From positions 1 to 34,761 of the forward strand of contig NZ_QXJG01000017.1 in assembly GCF_003670295.1 (NCBI RefSeq): a DNA stretch of 34,761 bases, in the 5' to 3' direction. Position 1 is the first letter of the stretch. Every line of letters begins with the position of its first letter. The notes below the pieces were generated by a model. It searched no databases and was not told the DNA's origin. It saw only the letters and a list, made by a program, of their open reading frames with translations. The DNA is from Helicobacter burdigaliensis (GTDB lineage: Bacteria > Campylobacterota > Campylobacteria > Campylobacterales > Helicobacteraceae). The position numbers and the translations under genes are program-made. Below are positions 16,301 to 25,449 of this stretch, piece by piece.

Positions 16301-16975
16301 TTACTGCCTCTCCCATGTATAAACAAGCTTATTATGTGGGAATTCATACATCAAAATTTTAACAACTTTATCTCTCATTAAAGAAAGTTCTAGTTTAAAA
16401 GCCTGCGCTGGAGAGCCTTTTTCTCCTAGTGGGATTGCCTTGCTACTTCCTGCTAGATTTGGGACATAATAATATTGATAACATATTGCTACATTCTCAT
16501 TTTTAAACTCATATACCTCTTGCCATAATGAATTACTATCAATCTGTGAATATTTATATATCTTGTCATTTTTGTATTCTATCTTGTGAGAATATGTAGG
16601 GTAGAAGCTATACTTCTCATCATCAATGCAAGGCAAGGCAAACATTGCATTATTATGCGCTATAAAATAAAAGCTCACATCACCTACATGACAAACGCGT
16701 AAGGGCTTATGATTAGAATCTAGCTCATAAATGCAATAATCTTTAGCCATTGGCTTATTTTTTAGCCTTTTGCCTTTGCGATACCCTTTGCAGATTTTAT
16801 CTGTAATAAGACTAGGGCTTAAAATCCCTAAGCCATCAGCCTTTGTGCTATAGACTTCATGCGTTTTGCAATTTTCTACTTGCTTTTTAATCACGCTAAA
16901 ATTATTTTCAAAATACTTTAAAGTCGCCTTATTTTCAGCGATTAGTGCGTCAAATTCTTGATAATAATTTTGCAT
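16301..16975 (-). CDS. Hypothetical protein, 224 residues
   Basis: No family was recognised. The N-terminus (1-45) is helical (MQNYYQEFDALIAENKATLK). The rest is rich in aromatic residues and short strands (YSFYPTYSHKIEY, ICYQYYYVPNLAG) and looks like a globular beta-rich cytoplasmic domain. There is no signal peptide. The ATG is preceded by AAAGG eight bases upstream. It is divergent from the frameshifted gene at 17036, from which it is 60 bases away, so the two share a promoter region. A stand-alone small globular gene beside repeat proteins could be an immunity-type protein, but nothing in the sequence shows this. Confidence 0.65.
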   Translation of the reverse strand: MQNYYQEFDALIAENKATLKYFENNFSVIKKQVENCKTHEVYSTKADGLGILSPSLITDKICKGYRKGKRLKNKPMAKDYCIYELDSNHKPLRVCHVGDVSFYFIAHNNAMFALPCIDDEKYSFYPTYSHKIEYKNDKIYKYSQIDSNSLWQEVYEFKNENVAICYQYYYVPNLAGSSKAIPLGEKGSPAQAFKLELSLMRDKVVKILMYEFPHNKLVYTWERQ

Positions 16976-17010
16976 TTATAAGCCTTTATATTTTATAATT
17001 AATCTAATTA

Positions 17011-17016
17011 TATAAT
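17011..17016 (+). promoter_or_regulatory. Predicted -10 box for the 17036 gene
   Basis: TATAAT at 17011-17016 stands about 20 bases before the ATG at 17036, with AAGGAT between them. The short leader is consistent with a plus-strand promoter in the 60-base divergent region. Confidence 0.4.
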
Positions 17017-17035
17017 AATTCTAAGGATTATATAC

Positions 17036-17724
17036 ATGCAAACTTATCTAGATTCTGCAATCAAAGGTTTTGGTAAAAATATGGCAAAATTTGCCCCAGA
17101 TTTTTATCTACAAACAAAAGATTATGCGACTTTTGGAGCAATGGAGGGGCTATTTTTTAGTTTTGAGCATTATTTAGATTGTGAAGATTCTCTTATTTCT
17201 TTTGATATTTCTTTTCGCATAAAATCCCTTAAAAGCGATGATATTTTGTGCAAAGCCATAGGTTTAGATTTTCCAGACTTAGAATTTAGAGCATTAAACA
17301 AAGAATTTTCTTTGCGATCTTTCCCATTTTCTTTTAAAAGTATGGAATTTGAAAGTCTACAAGAATTGCAAGAATTTGATTTAGCTAATATGTCAAAACA
17401 AGCCTGCAAAGACATTCTAAAGACTTATGAAAGGAGTATGCAAGATCTTTTACTGCCTTTAGGGTTGATACAAATAACGAGATTAAGGGGCTTTATGACT
17501 TTATCTGCAAACATGAAGAAAATGCAGATGTAGTATGGTATGACAAACATTTAATGCAAATCTTACTTTTAATCGAGCTTGGGGATAAAAAGGAAGCCTT
17601 AAAGCATTTAAAAAAGGATAAGCGAGATCGAGATTATGAGCGAGAGGTATTTATAGAATACGATGATGGGACAATGGAGATTTTTGAAATCTTAGAATAT
17701 GCTTTGCATAATGATGTAGTATAG
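17036..17724 (+). pseudogene. Frameshifted hypothetical gene
   Basis: The first frame encodes 165 residues and ends at 17533, but its last 25 codons look out of frame. From about 17460 the next frame is open to TAG 17722-17724 and reads naturally: VDTNNEIKGLYDFICKHEEN, then LLLIELGDKKEALKHLKKD and a charged acidic C-terminus. Inserting one T in the CCTTTAGGG stretch near 17457-17461 would join both as LLPFRVDTNNE, giving about 229 residues. The N-terminal part (FAPDFYLQTKDYATFGAMEG) matches no family known to me. The break may be a true mutation or a homopolymer sequencing error. The C-terminal helix pair resembles a TPR-like or helical repeat end, but this is weak. Confidence 0.6.
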
Positions 17725-17906
17725 GAATTTTAGAAATCCATAGATTTAGTATTTGCTTTTTATGTTTTTACAAAAATCATTCAAAAGTTATAAAGGGGTA
17801 ACTATGTAAAATACAATAAAGTTTAATAGAATTTACTAGTATTTTTCAAGTAAATCACAGCAAAGATGTTTTAGAAACACGCAAATTCATACACATAGGA
17901 TAAAAA

Positions 17907-18305
17907 GTGATAAACAAAATAAAAAATCTTTTTAAATCCAAAAGAGAAAAATTAGAAGAACTTTTAGAACAAATAGCACCCTTATACATCAAAGCACAAG
18001 ATTGTGATGATGAGATTGTAATTATGTTTGGACTTGATGAAAAATTTATGCAAGATTTACAAAAACTTTTGCAAAAGGGTGTGAAACTAAGAAAAGAAGA
18101 TATTAAACAAGCCAAAGAAGATTTTAAAGCCTATGTGCAAGATTTACTAGATTGCCCTAATGAAAATCTTCCAAAAGATTTACTAGATAAGCCAAAAGAA
18201 TTAGAAGCATGGATTGTGAAAAATGATTCAAGGGCTTTGCAAATACAAAAAATTATAAAAATTTTAGAGGAATATTTTCAAAGTAGCTTAGCACAAAAAC
18301 CATAG
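17907..18305 (+). CDS. Hypothetical charged helical protein, 132 residues
   Basis: The start is GTG at 17907 with AGGA seven bases upstream. The product is almost entirely helical and Lys/Glu-rich (LFKSKREKLEELLEQIAPLY, KLLQKGVKLRKEDIKQAKED). It has no membrane segment or signal peptide and no recognisable domain. The preceding 180 bases after the frameshifted gene hold nothing clear. It ends 47 bases before the convergent thiE-like gene. Confidence 0.55.
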   Translation: MINKIKNLFKSKREKLEELLEQIAPLYIKAQDCDDEIVIMFGLDEKFMQDLQKLLQKGVKLRKEDIKQAKEDFKAYVQDLLDCPNENLPKDLLDKPKELEAWIVKNDSRALQIQKIIKILEEYFQSSLAQKP

Positions 18306-18352
18306 ATAAACATTACATTTATGGCAAATACTTTATTTCAAATTTCAAAACT

Positions 18353-18907
18353 CTAAGAAATAAAATATCTAATAGAAGCAAAAGCAAAAAGGGGGATATG
18401 TGAGATTTTTTGTATCTGCTCTATACTCACAATACCCCCTAAAGCTATGATATTAATATTTGGATTATTTTTCACAATCCTTTCTAGATCTCCTATTCCT
18501 AAAGGCTCTCCCTTATTTGGAGAATGAAAAATAGGGCTAAGTGCAATAGCGTTTGCTCCCTTTTTATATGCTTCTTGTACCTCTTTTTCACTATGGGCGC
18601 TAAAAAAAGTTATAAGATTTTTTTTTCTAGATTTTTCTATTAAATCCATTTGCATAGAATTACAATGCAATCCAGCAAAACAAAATTTAAGCGCTAAATC
18701 ATAATCACTATTTATAAGAGAAGGAATTTTATAATTTTCATTAAGTTTTAAAAAAATTTCAAGAAGTTTTGGATCATACTGCCCACTTTTATCACGATAA
18801 CAAGCAAAATCTACTTTTTTAGTATCTAAAATCCTATTATAAAAGGAGTAAAACTCCTTTGGTTCTTTGGGGTATAAATTTGGATCGCTAATGAGATAGG
18901 TTTTAAT
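18353..18907 (-). CDS. thiE: ThiE/TenI-family protein, probable thiamine phosphate synthase, atypical start
   Basis: 184 residues if started at ATT 18905-18907. The TIM-barrel ThiE pattern is complete in order: YLISDPNLY near the N-terminus, RDKSG at the substrate region, [52 protein letters not shown] and [13 protein letters not shown]. ThiE joins the thiazole and pyrimidine moieties in thiamine synthesis; TenI homologues lack this activity. The length is slightly below the usual 200-210. The frame is open from a TAG at 18923-18925 and contains no ATG, GTG or TTG before TTG 18670, which would remove the first 79 residues of the barrel. AGAGG precedes the ATT, and the ATT overlaps the TAA of atpB, so translation is probably coupled to atpB. 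Alternatively the gene is decayed or a start was mutated. Confidence 0.7.
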   Translation of the reverse strand: MKTYLISDPNLYPKEPKEFYSFYNRILDTKKVDFACYRDKSGQYDPKLLEIFLKLNENYKIPSLINSDYDLALKFCFAGLHCNSMQMDLIEKSRKKNLITFFSAHSEKEVQEAYKKGANAIALSPIFHSPNKGEPLGIGDLERIVKNNPNINIIALGGIVSIEQIQKISHIPLFAFASIRYFIS

Positions 18908-19586
18908 GAGCCTCTTCGCTTTCTAGCACAGCACCTGCTAAGAACACATAAGTTAAAATCATAAAAATAAATGCTTGTAAAAATGCCATAAAAGTTAGGA
19001 TTAAAAATGCCGGTAAAGGTGCAACCCAAGGAGCCAACATCAACATTACAAGCAAGAACATATCATCTCCCTTAATATTTCCAAAAAGACGGAAAGAAAG
19101 AGAAACTAATCTTGAACAATGTGAAATAATCTCAATAGGAAACATCAAAGGTGCTAATGCTTTCACAGGACCTGCAAAATGCGCCAAATACTTTCCAACA
19201 CCAAAAGTTCTAATTCCTTCAAAATTATAATAAACAAACACCAAAGCCGCTAAAGTTAGAGTAAAGCTAAGACTAGAAGAAGGCGCTTCAAACCCTGGAA
19301 TAATACCGATAAAATTTGCTAAAAACACAAAGAAAGCTAAACTCGCAGTTAAAGGCAAATATTTTCTAGCCTTTTCTTCTCCAATCACATCTTTTGCCAT
19401 AAAAATAACGCCACCTAAAAATGTTTCAAAAACATTTTGAATAGCACCCGGAACAACTTGCATTTTTGAAGTAGCAAGTTTTGCTAAAACTAGTGCAATA
19501 ATTGCAATCAAAATCGTATGACTTGCAATAATAAAGTCATGATCGTGGCTTATTAGCCCAAAAAATGTAAATAATCTACCATCCAT
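18903..19586 (-). CDS. atpB: F1F0 ATP synthase subunit a
   Basis: 227 residues, usual for Campylobacterota. Five to six membrane helices are visible. The essential stator arginine is present as R166 in LSFRLFGN, and the partner Gln is Q204 in FLQAFIFM. The subunit forms the proton half-channels facing the c-ring in the inner membrane. GGAG lies nine bases before the ATG. As in other Epsilonproteobacteria the gene stands apart from the main atp operon. It is followed by the thiE-like gene, which overlaps its stop. Confidence 0.97.
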   Translation of the reverse strand: MDGRLFTFFGLISHDHDFIIASHTILIAIIALVLAKLATSKMQVVPGAIQNVFETFLGGVIFMAKDVIGEEKARKYLPLTASLAFFVFLANFIGIIPGFEAPSSSLSFTLTLAALVFVYYNFEGIRTFGVGKYLAHFAGPVKALAPLMFPIEIISHCSRLVSLSFRLFGNIKGDDMFLLVMLMLAPWVAPLPAFLILTFMAFLQAFIFMILTYVFLAGAVLESEEAH

Positions 19587-19614
19587 AATTCATATCTCCA
19601 AACAATAGTGAAAA

Positions 19615-19631
19615 ATTATAGGCATTATGCC
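19615..19631 (-). promoter_or_regulatory. Predicted atpB promoter with adjacent palindrome
   Basis: On the minus strand TATAAT occupies 19615-19620, about 30 bases before the atpB start. It is abutted upstream by GGCATAATGCC (19621-19631), a 5-1-5 palindrome that could bind a regulator. Confidence 0.45.
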
Positions 19632-19652
19632 CTAAAAACTTTTAATTAAAAA

Positions 19653-20120
19653 TTAACCTTTTTTAATTACAGAAGTTTTTAACAAAAAATCATGCAATGC
19701 TTTTCTGTCTTTTCTCCATAAAGGCATTAAAATCCCTATAAGACACATTCCTGAAAGACAAAAAACAATAAACCTACAAAAAGCAAAAAGAAAAGTTACT
19801 TTTTTACCATCTTCTCTTACAACCCACAAATCATAAGCTTTTTTTCCAGGAGTTTGCCCTTTATAAGCCAAAAGTAAGGAAGCAATAAGTGCATAGATTA
19901 AAACTGCTACAAAAGGCGCCCATGGGGAATCCCTAAAACCCTTCGCACTCCCCACAACCACATAAGTCATAAAATATAAAAGTGGAAGGTATATCATAAA
20001 AGTATCAATTACTTGTGCTTTCCCTCTTTCAATAAAAGTAGCAAGTTTTTTATCTTCTGTTGGTGTTGTATTTTTGGGAGTTTTAGAGTTTTTTAACTCC
20101 CTCCACCTAAGAGTTTGCAT
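19653..20120 (-). CDS. RDD-family membrane protein
   Basis: 155 residues with an RDD domain: RGKAQVIDTFMIYLPL near residues 33-48 (the RDD signature degraded to VID), hydrophobic helices near 42-60, 72-92 and 112-130, and the family loop GQTPGKKAYDLWVV followed by a C-terminal ALHDFL. Inner membrane location. The function of RDD proteins is mostly unclear; some take part in ion transport. The ATG overlaps the stop of pyrE by one base (TAATG), so translation is coupled. Confidence 0.85.
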   Translation of the reverse strand: MQTLRWRELKNSKTPKNTTPTEDKKLATFIERGKAQVIDTFMIYLPLLYFMTYVVVGSAKGFRDSPWAPFVAVLIYALIASLLLAYKGQTPGKKAYDLWVVREDGKKVTFLFAFCRFIVFCLSGMCLIGILMPLWRKDRKALHDFLLKTSVIKKG

Positions 20121-20728
20121 TAGTTGCCACGACTTCCTGGCTTATAAGCCTTACTCCCTTGTTTGCAAAGCGGACACTCCTCTGGCTCATAAGTTTCAAA
20201 CACAAAATCGCCCAAAGCAAAAAATGGCAAATTAGATTCTAATTTACAACCCTCTCCACTTCCCTTCTCTCCTTCATAACGGGTGCAAATACCCCTATTT
20301 GCTAAAGCTGCATAGGCTACCACTTCTGCACCAAGCTCTCTTACTTCTTTAGCACTCTCTAGTGCTGAACCCCCTGTGGTAATAATATCTTCACATACTA
20401 GGATTTTCTCACCCTTTTTAACCTCAAATCCGCGTCTTAAACACATTTCTCCATTCACACGCTCTGTGAAAATAAAACGCACATTAAGTGCGCGTGCTAG
20501 CTCATATCCTGCTAAGATTCCACCAAGTGCAGGAGAGCAAACACAATCTATTTTTATCCCACTTTTTTGTATAATCTTTGCAAGTTCTTTGGCTAAAACT
20601 TCCGCAATTTGTGGATTTTCTAAAACTTTTGCAGATTGCAAATAAAAAGGAGAGTGCTTACCACTACTTAACAAAAAATGCCCTTCTAAAAGCGCATTAG
20701 CATCTTTATAAACTTTTGCAATATCCAT
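20120..20728 (-). CDS. pyrE: Orotate phosphoribosyltransferase
   Basis: 202 residues. It converts orotate and PRPP to OMP in pyrimidine synthesis, in the cytoplasm. The PRPP-binding motif is clear: [18 protein letters not shown], near 108-125. YLQSAK and [18 protein letters not shown] are also typical of PyrE. The C-terminus has a CPLC pair after EPEE, a common variant in this phylum. It starts nine bases after the frr stop and its stop overlaps the RDD gene. Confidence 0.95.
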   Translation of the reverse strand: MDIAKVYKDANALLEGHFLLSSGKHSPFYLQSAKVLENPQIAEVLAKELAKIIQKSGIKIDCVCSPALGGILAGYELARALNVRFIFTERVNGEMCLRRGFEVKKGEKILVCEDIITTGGSALESAKEVRELGAEVVAYAALANRGICTRYEGEKGSGEGCKLESNLPFFALGDFVFETYEPEECPLCKQGSKAYKPGSRGN

Positions 20729-20737
20729 AAATTCCCC

Positions 20738-21298
20738 TTAAATTTTTAGCAATTCTTCTTCTTTGTGTTTTACAAGCTCATCAATCTTCTTTACTGCATT
20801 ATCGGTAAATTTTTGGATTTCATCTTGACCTTTTTTAGATTCATCTTCGCTAATTGCTTTATCTTTTTCTAATTTTTTCACTTTATCATTAGAATCTTTT
20901 CTAATATTTCTAATAGCTACTTTTGCCCTCTCTCCAATATTTTTAGCCTCTTTTGCGATTTCTTTTCTTTGCTCACTTGTCATAGGGGGGAAGAATAGCT
21001 TAATAGTTTCGCCATCATTATTAGGATTTACTCCGATATTTGCTTCTTGGATAGCTCTTTCAATATCTTTTAGCAAATTTTTCTCCCATGGGGTAACCAC
21101 TATTGTGCTTGCATCTTGTGCAATTACTGAACCCACTTGATTAAGGGGAGTTGGAGTATCATAATAATCTATTTTAATATGATCTAAAATGCTTATAGAA
21201 ACTTTACCGCTCCTAAGTGTCCCAAACTCTTTTTTCATTGCTTCAATGCTTTTATTCATTGTATCTTGAGTATGTGTATAAATCTCTTGCAAACTCAT
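20738..21298 (-). CDS. frr: Ribosome recycling factor
   Basis: 186 residues, the usual size. It splits post-termination ribosomes together with EF-G. The family signatures LRSGKVS near 28-34, [32 protein letters not shown] and RRF-type helical C-terminus ([17 protein letters not shown]) are all visible. It lies between secG and pyrE in one direction with small gaps. Confidence 0.97.
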   Translation of the reverse strand: MSLQEIYTHTQDTMNKSIEAMKKEFGTLRSGKVSISILDHIKIDYYDTPTPLNQVGSVIAQDASTIVVTPWEKNLLKDIERAIQEANIGVNPNNDGETIKLFFPPMTSEQRKEIAKEAKNIGERAKVAIRNIRKDSNDKVKKLEKDKAISEDESKKGQDEIQKFTDNAVKKIDELVKHKEEELLKI

Positions 21299-21315
21299 TA
21301 TATTTTCCTTAAAAA

Positions 21316-21696
21316 TTAATTTTGTGATGGATTTTGTGGAGCTACATCTGGGGCAATAGGTGCCGCGCTAGTAGCATTCCCCTCATTAGCCACAGGAACA
21401 TTTGGCACGCTCGGTGCATTAGGTGCTTGTGTGCTAGGCACAACCATATTATCCACAATAGAGCTTTTAGAATCTTTTGTATAGAGATAGCCCAAAGCTA
21501 TTGTATTCACTACAAACAAAACCCCCAAAACAAAAGTAAGCTTTGCTAAAAACCCCGCAGGCCCTTTTGCTCCAAACAAACTTTCATTGCTCCCACTATA
21601 AGCACCCAGTCCAATGCTAGAACTTTTTTGCAATAAAACCACAATGGTAATAATTATTGCCAAAACAAATTGTAACACCAATAAAACGCTAATCAT
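21316..21696 (-). CDS. secG: Protein translocase subunit SecG
   Basis: 126 residues from ATG 21694-21696. This start is chosen because AGAAGG lies seven bases upstream, and the product then begins [13 protein letters not shown], as in relatives. The in-frame ATG ten codons earlier lacks such a site. The first helix (1-22), the SecG signature [17 protein letters not shown] and the second helix (about 51-70) are visible. SecG assists SecYE-mediated export in the inner membrane. The C-terminal 50 residues are a Pro/Ala/Asn-rich tail, common in Epsilonproteobacteria. Confidence 0.93.
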   Translation of the reverse strand: MISVLLVLQFVLAIIITIVVLLQKSSSIGLGAYSGSNESLFGAKGPAGFLAKLTFVLGVLFVVNTIALGYLYTKDSKSSIVDNMVVPSTQAPNAPSVPNVPVANEGNATSAAPIAPDVAPQNPSQN

Positions 21697-21758
21697 CAAT
21701 AACCTTCTAAAAAAAATTCTTGCCATTTTAGCAAAAATTTTATAATAGAAGTCTAAAA

Positions 21759-22304
21759 TTAATGCACAACTTTAAAGAATCTCTTTTTAAAAGCCCTAAA
21801 AACCTTATATAAAAGCAATACACCCACAACTCCTAAAACACAAATCATCTTAAAACTTAGAACTTTTTGAATGAGTAAAATATGCAAAATTGCTAAAAAA
21901 ATCGCTCCATAAACTAGATAATAAAATCTAAAAACCCCAAAAAATGTAGCCCCCATACAAACACACAACAACAAAAAACTAAAAATCCCAAAATAGAGAT
22001 AAGCTTTACTCCTAAGTTCCTCTAAAATAAGAGTAAAATCAAAATTAAAATCCAAATATAAAAAAATCAAAAAATGCACCAAAATACCAATAAAACCTAA
22101 AATCCCAAAACTCTTTTTAAAAGGAGCAAATACCACCAAAGAACCCACAATAAATGCAAATCCTATCCAGCCACTATATTGATACAAACTAGCCAATGGA
22201 TCTATTAAAAGAGCATTTTGCGATTCTAGCTTTAAAACAATCTGCCAAGAAAGATAAAAGATTCCAAATATTAAAACAATTTCAATCCATTTTTTAATTG
22301 TCAA
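21759..22304 (-). CDS. msrQ: MsrQ-like haem membrane subunit of the MsrPQ system
   Basis: 181 residues from TTG 22302-22304. The start is inferred from AAAGG seven bases upstream and from its place just after the msrP stop. An ATG 24 codons earlier lies inside msrP and would add a charged tail. The product is a polytopic membrane protein of five to six helices in the ferric-reductase-like family, with candidate haem histidines in GILVHFLIF and AILHILLIQ. It passes electrons from the quinone pool or flavin to periplasmic MsrP. The sequence is more divergent than typical MsrQ, so identity rests partly on the adjacent msrP. Confidence 0.82.
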   Translation of the reverse strand: MTIKKWIEIVLIFGIFYLSWQIVLKLESQNALLIDPLASLYQYSGWIGFAFIVGSLVVFAPFKKSFGILGFIGILVHFLIFLYLDFNFDFTLILEELRSKAYLYFGIFSFLLLCVCMGATFFGVFRFYYLVYGAIFLAILHILLIQKVLSFKMICVLGVVGVLLLYKVFRAFKKRFFKVVH

Positions 22305-22314
22305 ATTCAAACCT

Positions 22315-23316
22315 TTAATAGAGTTTTTTTCTATCAAGCCCTGCATAAAGATGTTCCACTTCTTTGGCATAGCCATTTAAATAAAGTGTCCTAACACGCC
22401 CTCTTTGTCCAATCACTCTTTCACTACTTTGCGACCATCTAGGGTGAGATACACTAGGATCTACATTGCCATAAAAGCCATATTCTTTTGGATTTTGTGC
22501 TTCCCAAGTGCTAAGGGGTTGTGAGCTTAAAAACTCAATTTTATCAATAGATTTTATCATTTTATAGCCATATTTCCAAGGCACAACAAGCCTAATAGGT
22601 GCTCCATTTTGCGGAGTTAGAAGCTTACCATACATTCCCACCGCTAAAAGCACTAAAGGAATTTGTGCTTCATCTATCCTTAGGGCTTCTTCATAAGGAA
22701 AAGGCAAAAAGCTTTTACTCACACCAAGCACACTTCCTTGCATAGGAAACATACTAGGATCGTATTTTGTGCTAAATTTTATGTATTTTGCACTTTCTTT
22801 CACCTTTGCAAACTCAATAAATTCTCTTAATTCAAACCCAATCCAAGGGATAACCATACTCCACGCTTCCACACATCTAAAGCGATACACACGTTCTTTT
22901 AAATGCATTTTAGAAATCAAATCTTGCAAATCTATGCTAAAAGGCTTTTCTACTTCCCCTGTTACTTCTATACTCCAAGGAGTGCTTTTGAAATCTTTAG
23001 AATTCTCCTTAGGATCACTTTTAGAATAGCCAAATTCATAGAAATTATTATAGCTTGTAGCAATCTCTTCTAGCGTAGGGCTTAAAATCTCTCCATTGAT
23101 TTTCAATGCTTCTGCTTTGCTAAAAGGCTCATAATTTAGAGGGTTTAGCACATTGTTAAAACTAGAAGTTTTAGCCAAAAGCTCCTCTAAACCTAAAAGA
23201 ACAGCCATACTTCCAGCGCCTAATTTTAAAAATTCACGTCTTTTATTAAAAAGATTTTCACTTGTTATTTTGGATAACTCATCTTTTGTTGCTTTTTTAT
23301 AAAAAAATGTTTTCAT
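22315..23316 (-). CDS. msrP: Periplasmic methionine sulfoxide reductase, molybdopterin subunit
   Basis: 333 residues. A twin-arginine signal is visible (NKRREFLKLGAG, R26-R27) with a hydrophobic stretch to about 47, so it is exported folded by Tat. The oxidoreductase molybdopterin domain includes the molybdenum-ligating cysteine C148 in RFRCVEAW and WIGFEL, and later RLVVPWKYGYKMIKSI. The enzyme repairs oxidised methionine in periplasmic proteins, with MsrQ as electron donor. It is the first gene of the msrPQ pair and divergent from trpS across 142 bases. Confidence 0.95.
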   Translation of the reverse strand: MKTFFYKKATKDELSKITSENLFNKRREFLKLGAGSMAVLLGLEELLAKTSSFNNVLNPLNYEPFSKAEALKINGEILSPTLEEIATSYNNFYEFGYSKSDPKENSKDFKSTPWSIEVTGEVEKPFSIDLQDLISKMHLKERVYRFRCVEAWSMVIPWIGFELREFIEFAKVKESAKYIKFSTKYDPSMFPMQGSVLGVSKSFLPFPYEEALRIDEAQIPLVLLAVGMYGKLLTPQNGAPIRLVVPWKYGYKMIKSIDKIEFLSSQPLSTWEAQNPKEYGFYGNVDPSVSHPRWSQSSERVIGQRGRVRTLYLNGYAKEVEHLYAGLDRKKLY

Positions 23317-23417
23317 TTTTGACTTCTTGTTTGAAAATTAATCATAAATGATACAAAAATTTTCTAAACCATCAAGTAACCATTTTATTTTTGCGTTTTG
23401 TTTCAATAAAATTTAGT

Positions 23418-23423
23418 TATAAT
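23418..23423 (+). promoter_or_regulatory. Predicted -10 box of trpS
   Basis: TATAAT at 23418-23423 is preceded by T-rich DNA, as is usual for sigma-70 promoters in this phylum. It is followed about 35 bases later by the ATG, with AAGG before it. Confidence 0.5.
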
Positions 23424-23458
23424 CTCTAAAAAATTCATTTAATTTCTAAGGCAAAACA

Positions 23459-24448
23459 ATGGAACAATTAAGAGTATTTTCAGGCATACAGCCCACAGGC
23501 AACATTCATCTAGGAAACTATCTTGGTGCTGTAAAAAACTGGGTGGAACGACAAGATTTATATGAAAACATTTTTTGCGTGGTAAATTCCCATGCAATCA
23601 CAATCCCTCAAGATCCAAAAATTCTAAAAGAGAAAACCTATGAGCTTTGTGCAATGCTACTAGCTTGTGGGATAGATCCTAAAAAATCCACACTTTTTAT
23701 CCAATCAGAAGTGCAAGAGCACACTTCACTTGCATGGCTTTTAACCTGTATCACCCCTATGGGAGATTTAAGCCGTATGACGCAATTTAAAGACAAAAGC
23801 CAAAAAAATCCTAAAAATATCTTCGCAGGATTGTTTAACTATCCTAATTTAATGAGTGCAGATATTTTACTTTATAAAAGCAATCTTGTGCCTGTGGGCG
23901 AGGATCAAAAACAACACATTGAATTAGCACGCGATACTGCCATTAAGTTCAATCGTGATTATGGGGAGCTTTTTATCGTGCCAGAACCACTTATTCAAAG
24001 CGAAGGTGCAAGAATCATGGGACTAGATGATCCCACTAAAAAAATGAGTAAAAGTTCTGGGGATAAGCCAAACCACCTAATCGCCCTACTAGATGATAGC
24101 GATACGATTATGAAAAAATTCAAAAAAGCCACCACTGACAGTGAGGGAATTATTGCGTTTGACAAAGAAAGAGCGGGGGTTTATAATCTTCTTACTATTT
24201 ATCAATGCTTTACTAAAGAAAGTAAAGAAAAAATTGAAAATGATTTTGCAGGTAAGGGCTATGGAGAACTAAAAGCAAAGGTTGCTGAAGCTGTGATTGA
24301 AGGCTTAAAGCCTATCCGCGAAACTTATCTAAAACTCACAAATGAAAAAGATTATTTGCAAAAAATTCTAAAAGAGGGGGCAGATCATGCAAGAAGCATT
24401 GCACAAGTAACCTATAAAGAAGCAAAAGAAAAAATGGGGCTAATCTAG
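23459..24448 (+). CDS. trpS: Tryptophanyl-tRNA synthetase
   Basis: 329 residues, class I. The HIGH-type signature appears as PTGNIHLGN at 12-20 and the KMSKS loop is exact at 195-199. [13 protein letters not shown] (about 147-159) is the typical TrpRS segment. It charges tRNA-Trp in the cytoplasm. It converges with the LysR gene, with four bases between stops. Confidence 0.97.
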   Translation: MEQLRVFSGIQPTGNIHLGNYLGAVKNWVERQDLYENIFCVVNSHAITIPQDPKILKEKTYELCAMLLACGIDPKKSTLFIQSEVQEHTSLAWLLTCITPMGDLSRMTQFKDKSQKNPKNIFAGLFNYPNLMSADILLYKSNLVPVGEDQKQHIELARDTAIKFNRDYGELFIVPEPLIQSEGARIMGLDDPTKKMSKSSGDKPNHLIALLDDSDTIMKKFKKATTDSEGIIAFDKERAGVYNLLTIYQCFTKESKEKIENDFAGKGYGELKAKVAEAVIEGLKPIRETYLKLTNEKDYLQKILKEGADHARSIAQVTYKEAKEKMGLI

Positions 24449-24452
24449 CCTC

Positions 24453-25340
24453 CTATACTAAAGCTTCCAAAAATTCCCTAAAACGCTCCAAAGCTCCATT
24501 TGGAATTTGACTTTTTCTAACAAGCGCCAAAAATTCGCGTTCTAAATTTAAATTTACTATTTTTAGAGGGAAAAGCACCCCCTCTTCAATCTCCTTTTTA
24601 ATCGCCATTTTAGAAAAAACCGCCAAGGCTCCACGAGAGATTACTAAGTCCTTAATCGCACTAATCCTATCTAGCTCTAAAAAAATAGGAATCTCCCTAC
24701 CAATATTCCCAAGCTCTCGCAAGAATTGCTCCCTAAGCCCTGAACCATATTCTCTAAAAACCCACGCTTTATCCAAAAGCTCATCAATATAATGTTCGCG
24801 TGAAGCTAAAATAAAATCACTCGTTGCCACTACTAGCTCATCTTTGCATAAGACTTCACGCCTAAAACCTTCACTTTTTGCCTGTTCTTTGCTAATCTCT
24901 CCTTCAACAATCGCTAAATCCACATTCCCCATTTTTAAAAGCTTCAAACATTCTTGTGTATTATAAATTTGTGCATTAATCTTTACTTTAGGATATTTTT
25001 TAGCAAAATCAAAAAGGATTCTAGGCAAAAAATATTCGCCTATTGTGTGTGTAGAAGCTACTTTAAGCTCTCCTAAACACATATCATCTTCTAAAAGCAC
25101 CTCCAAACTCTTATAATAGCTTTGCACCACTTCAAGCCACATACCCCCTAAAAATAAAGCTTTAGAAGTTGGCATTAACTTTTTGCCTAAGCGTTCAAAC
25201 AAAGGAGTTCCTATCATATTTTCAATATTTTTAATAATCACAGAAACATTAGGTTGTGTGATTTTAAAGTTTTGTGCAGTGATTGTAGGGCTTTTGCTCT
25301 TCAATAAATCCAAAAAAATTTCCAAATCCCTTATTTTCAT
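24453..25340 (-). CDS. LysR-type transcriptional regulator
   Basis: 295 residues, the usual length. The N-terminal winged helix-turn-helix is clear (ITAQNFKITQPNVSVIIKNI, then GTPLFERLGKKLMPT). It is followed by a periplasmic-binding-like effector domain from about residue 90. Divergent from the YeiH-family gene at 25450, so it most likely controls that gene and itself, as YeiE does beside yeiH in Escherichia coli. AGGGG precedes the ATG. The effector is not evident. Confidence 0.92.
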   Translation of the reverse strand: MKIRDLEIFLDLLKSKSPTITAQNFKITQPNVSVIIKNIENMIGTPLFERLGKKLMPTSKALFLGGMWLEVVQSYYKSLEVLLEDDMCLGELKVASTHTIGEYFLPRILFDFAKKYPKVKINAQIYNTQECLKLLKMGNVDLAIVEGEISKEQAKSEGFRREVLCKDELVVATSDFILASREHYIDELLDKAWVFREYGSGLREQFLRELGNIGREIPIFLELDRISAIKDLVISRGALAVFSKMAIKKEIEEGVLFPLKIVNLNLEREFLALVRKSQIPNGALERFREFLEALV

Positions 25341-25357
25341 AACTTTTTCCCCTATAA

Positions 25358-25423
25358 ATTTATTTTTCTAATCATTTTAATAAAATAAATATATTTTTTT
25401 AATTAAAGCAAATCCTATATAAT
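25358..25423. promoter_or_regulatory. Candidate LysR operator and yeiH-like promoter
   Basis: ATTTATTTT (25358-25366) and AAAATAAAT (25382-25390) form a 9-bp inverted repeat across 15 bases in the divergent region. TATAAT at 25418-25423 is a -10 for the rightward gene. The layout fits LysR-type control, but the arms are pure A/T. Confidence 0.4.
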
Positions 25424-25449
25424 CATAAAAAAATTTTTAGGATTTCACA

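Noticed and set aside
16301-17724. Toxin-antitoxin or toxin-immunity pair (divergent small genes)
   Set aside because: No toxin fold, HTH or typical pair overlap was visible. Divergent transcription alone is not enough.
21697-21726. Longer SecG starting at 21726
   Set aside because: The extra ten residues (MARIFFRRLL) lack a good ribosome site, whereas AGAAGG precedes the inner ATG.
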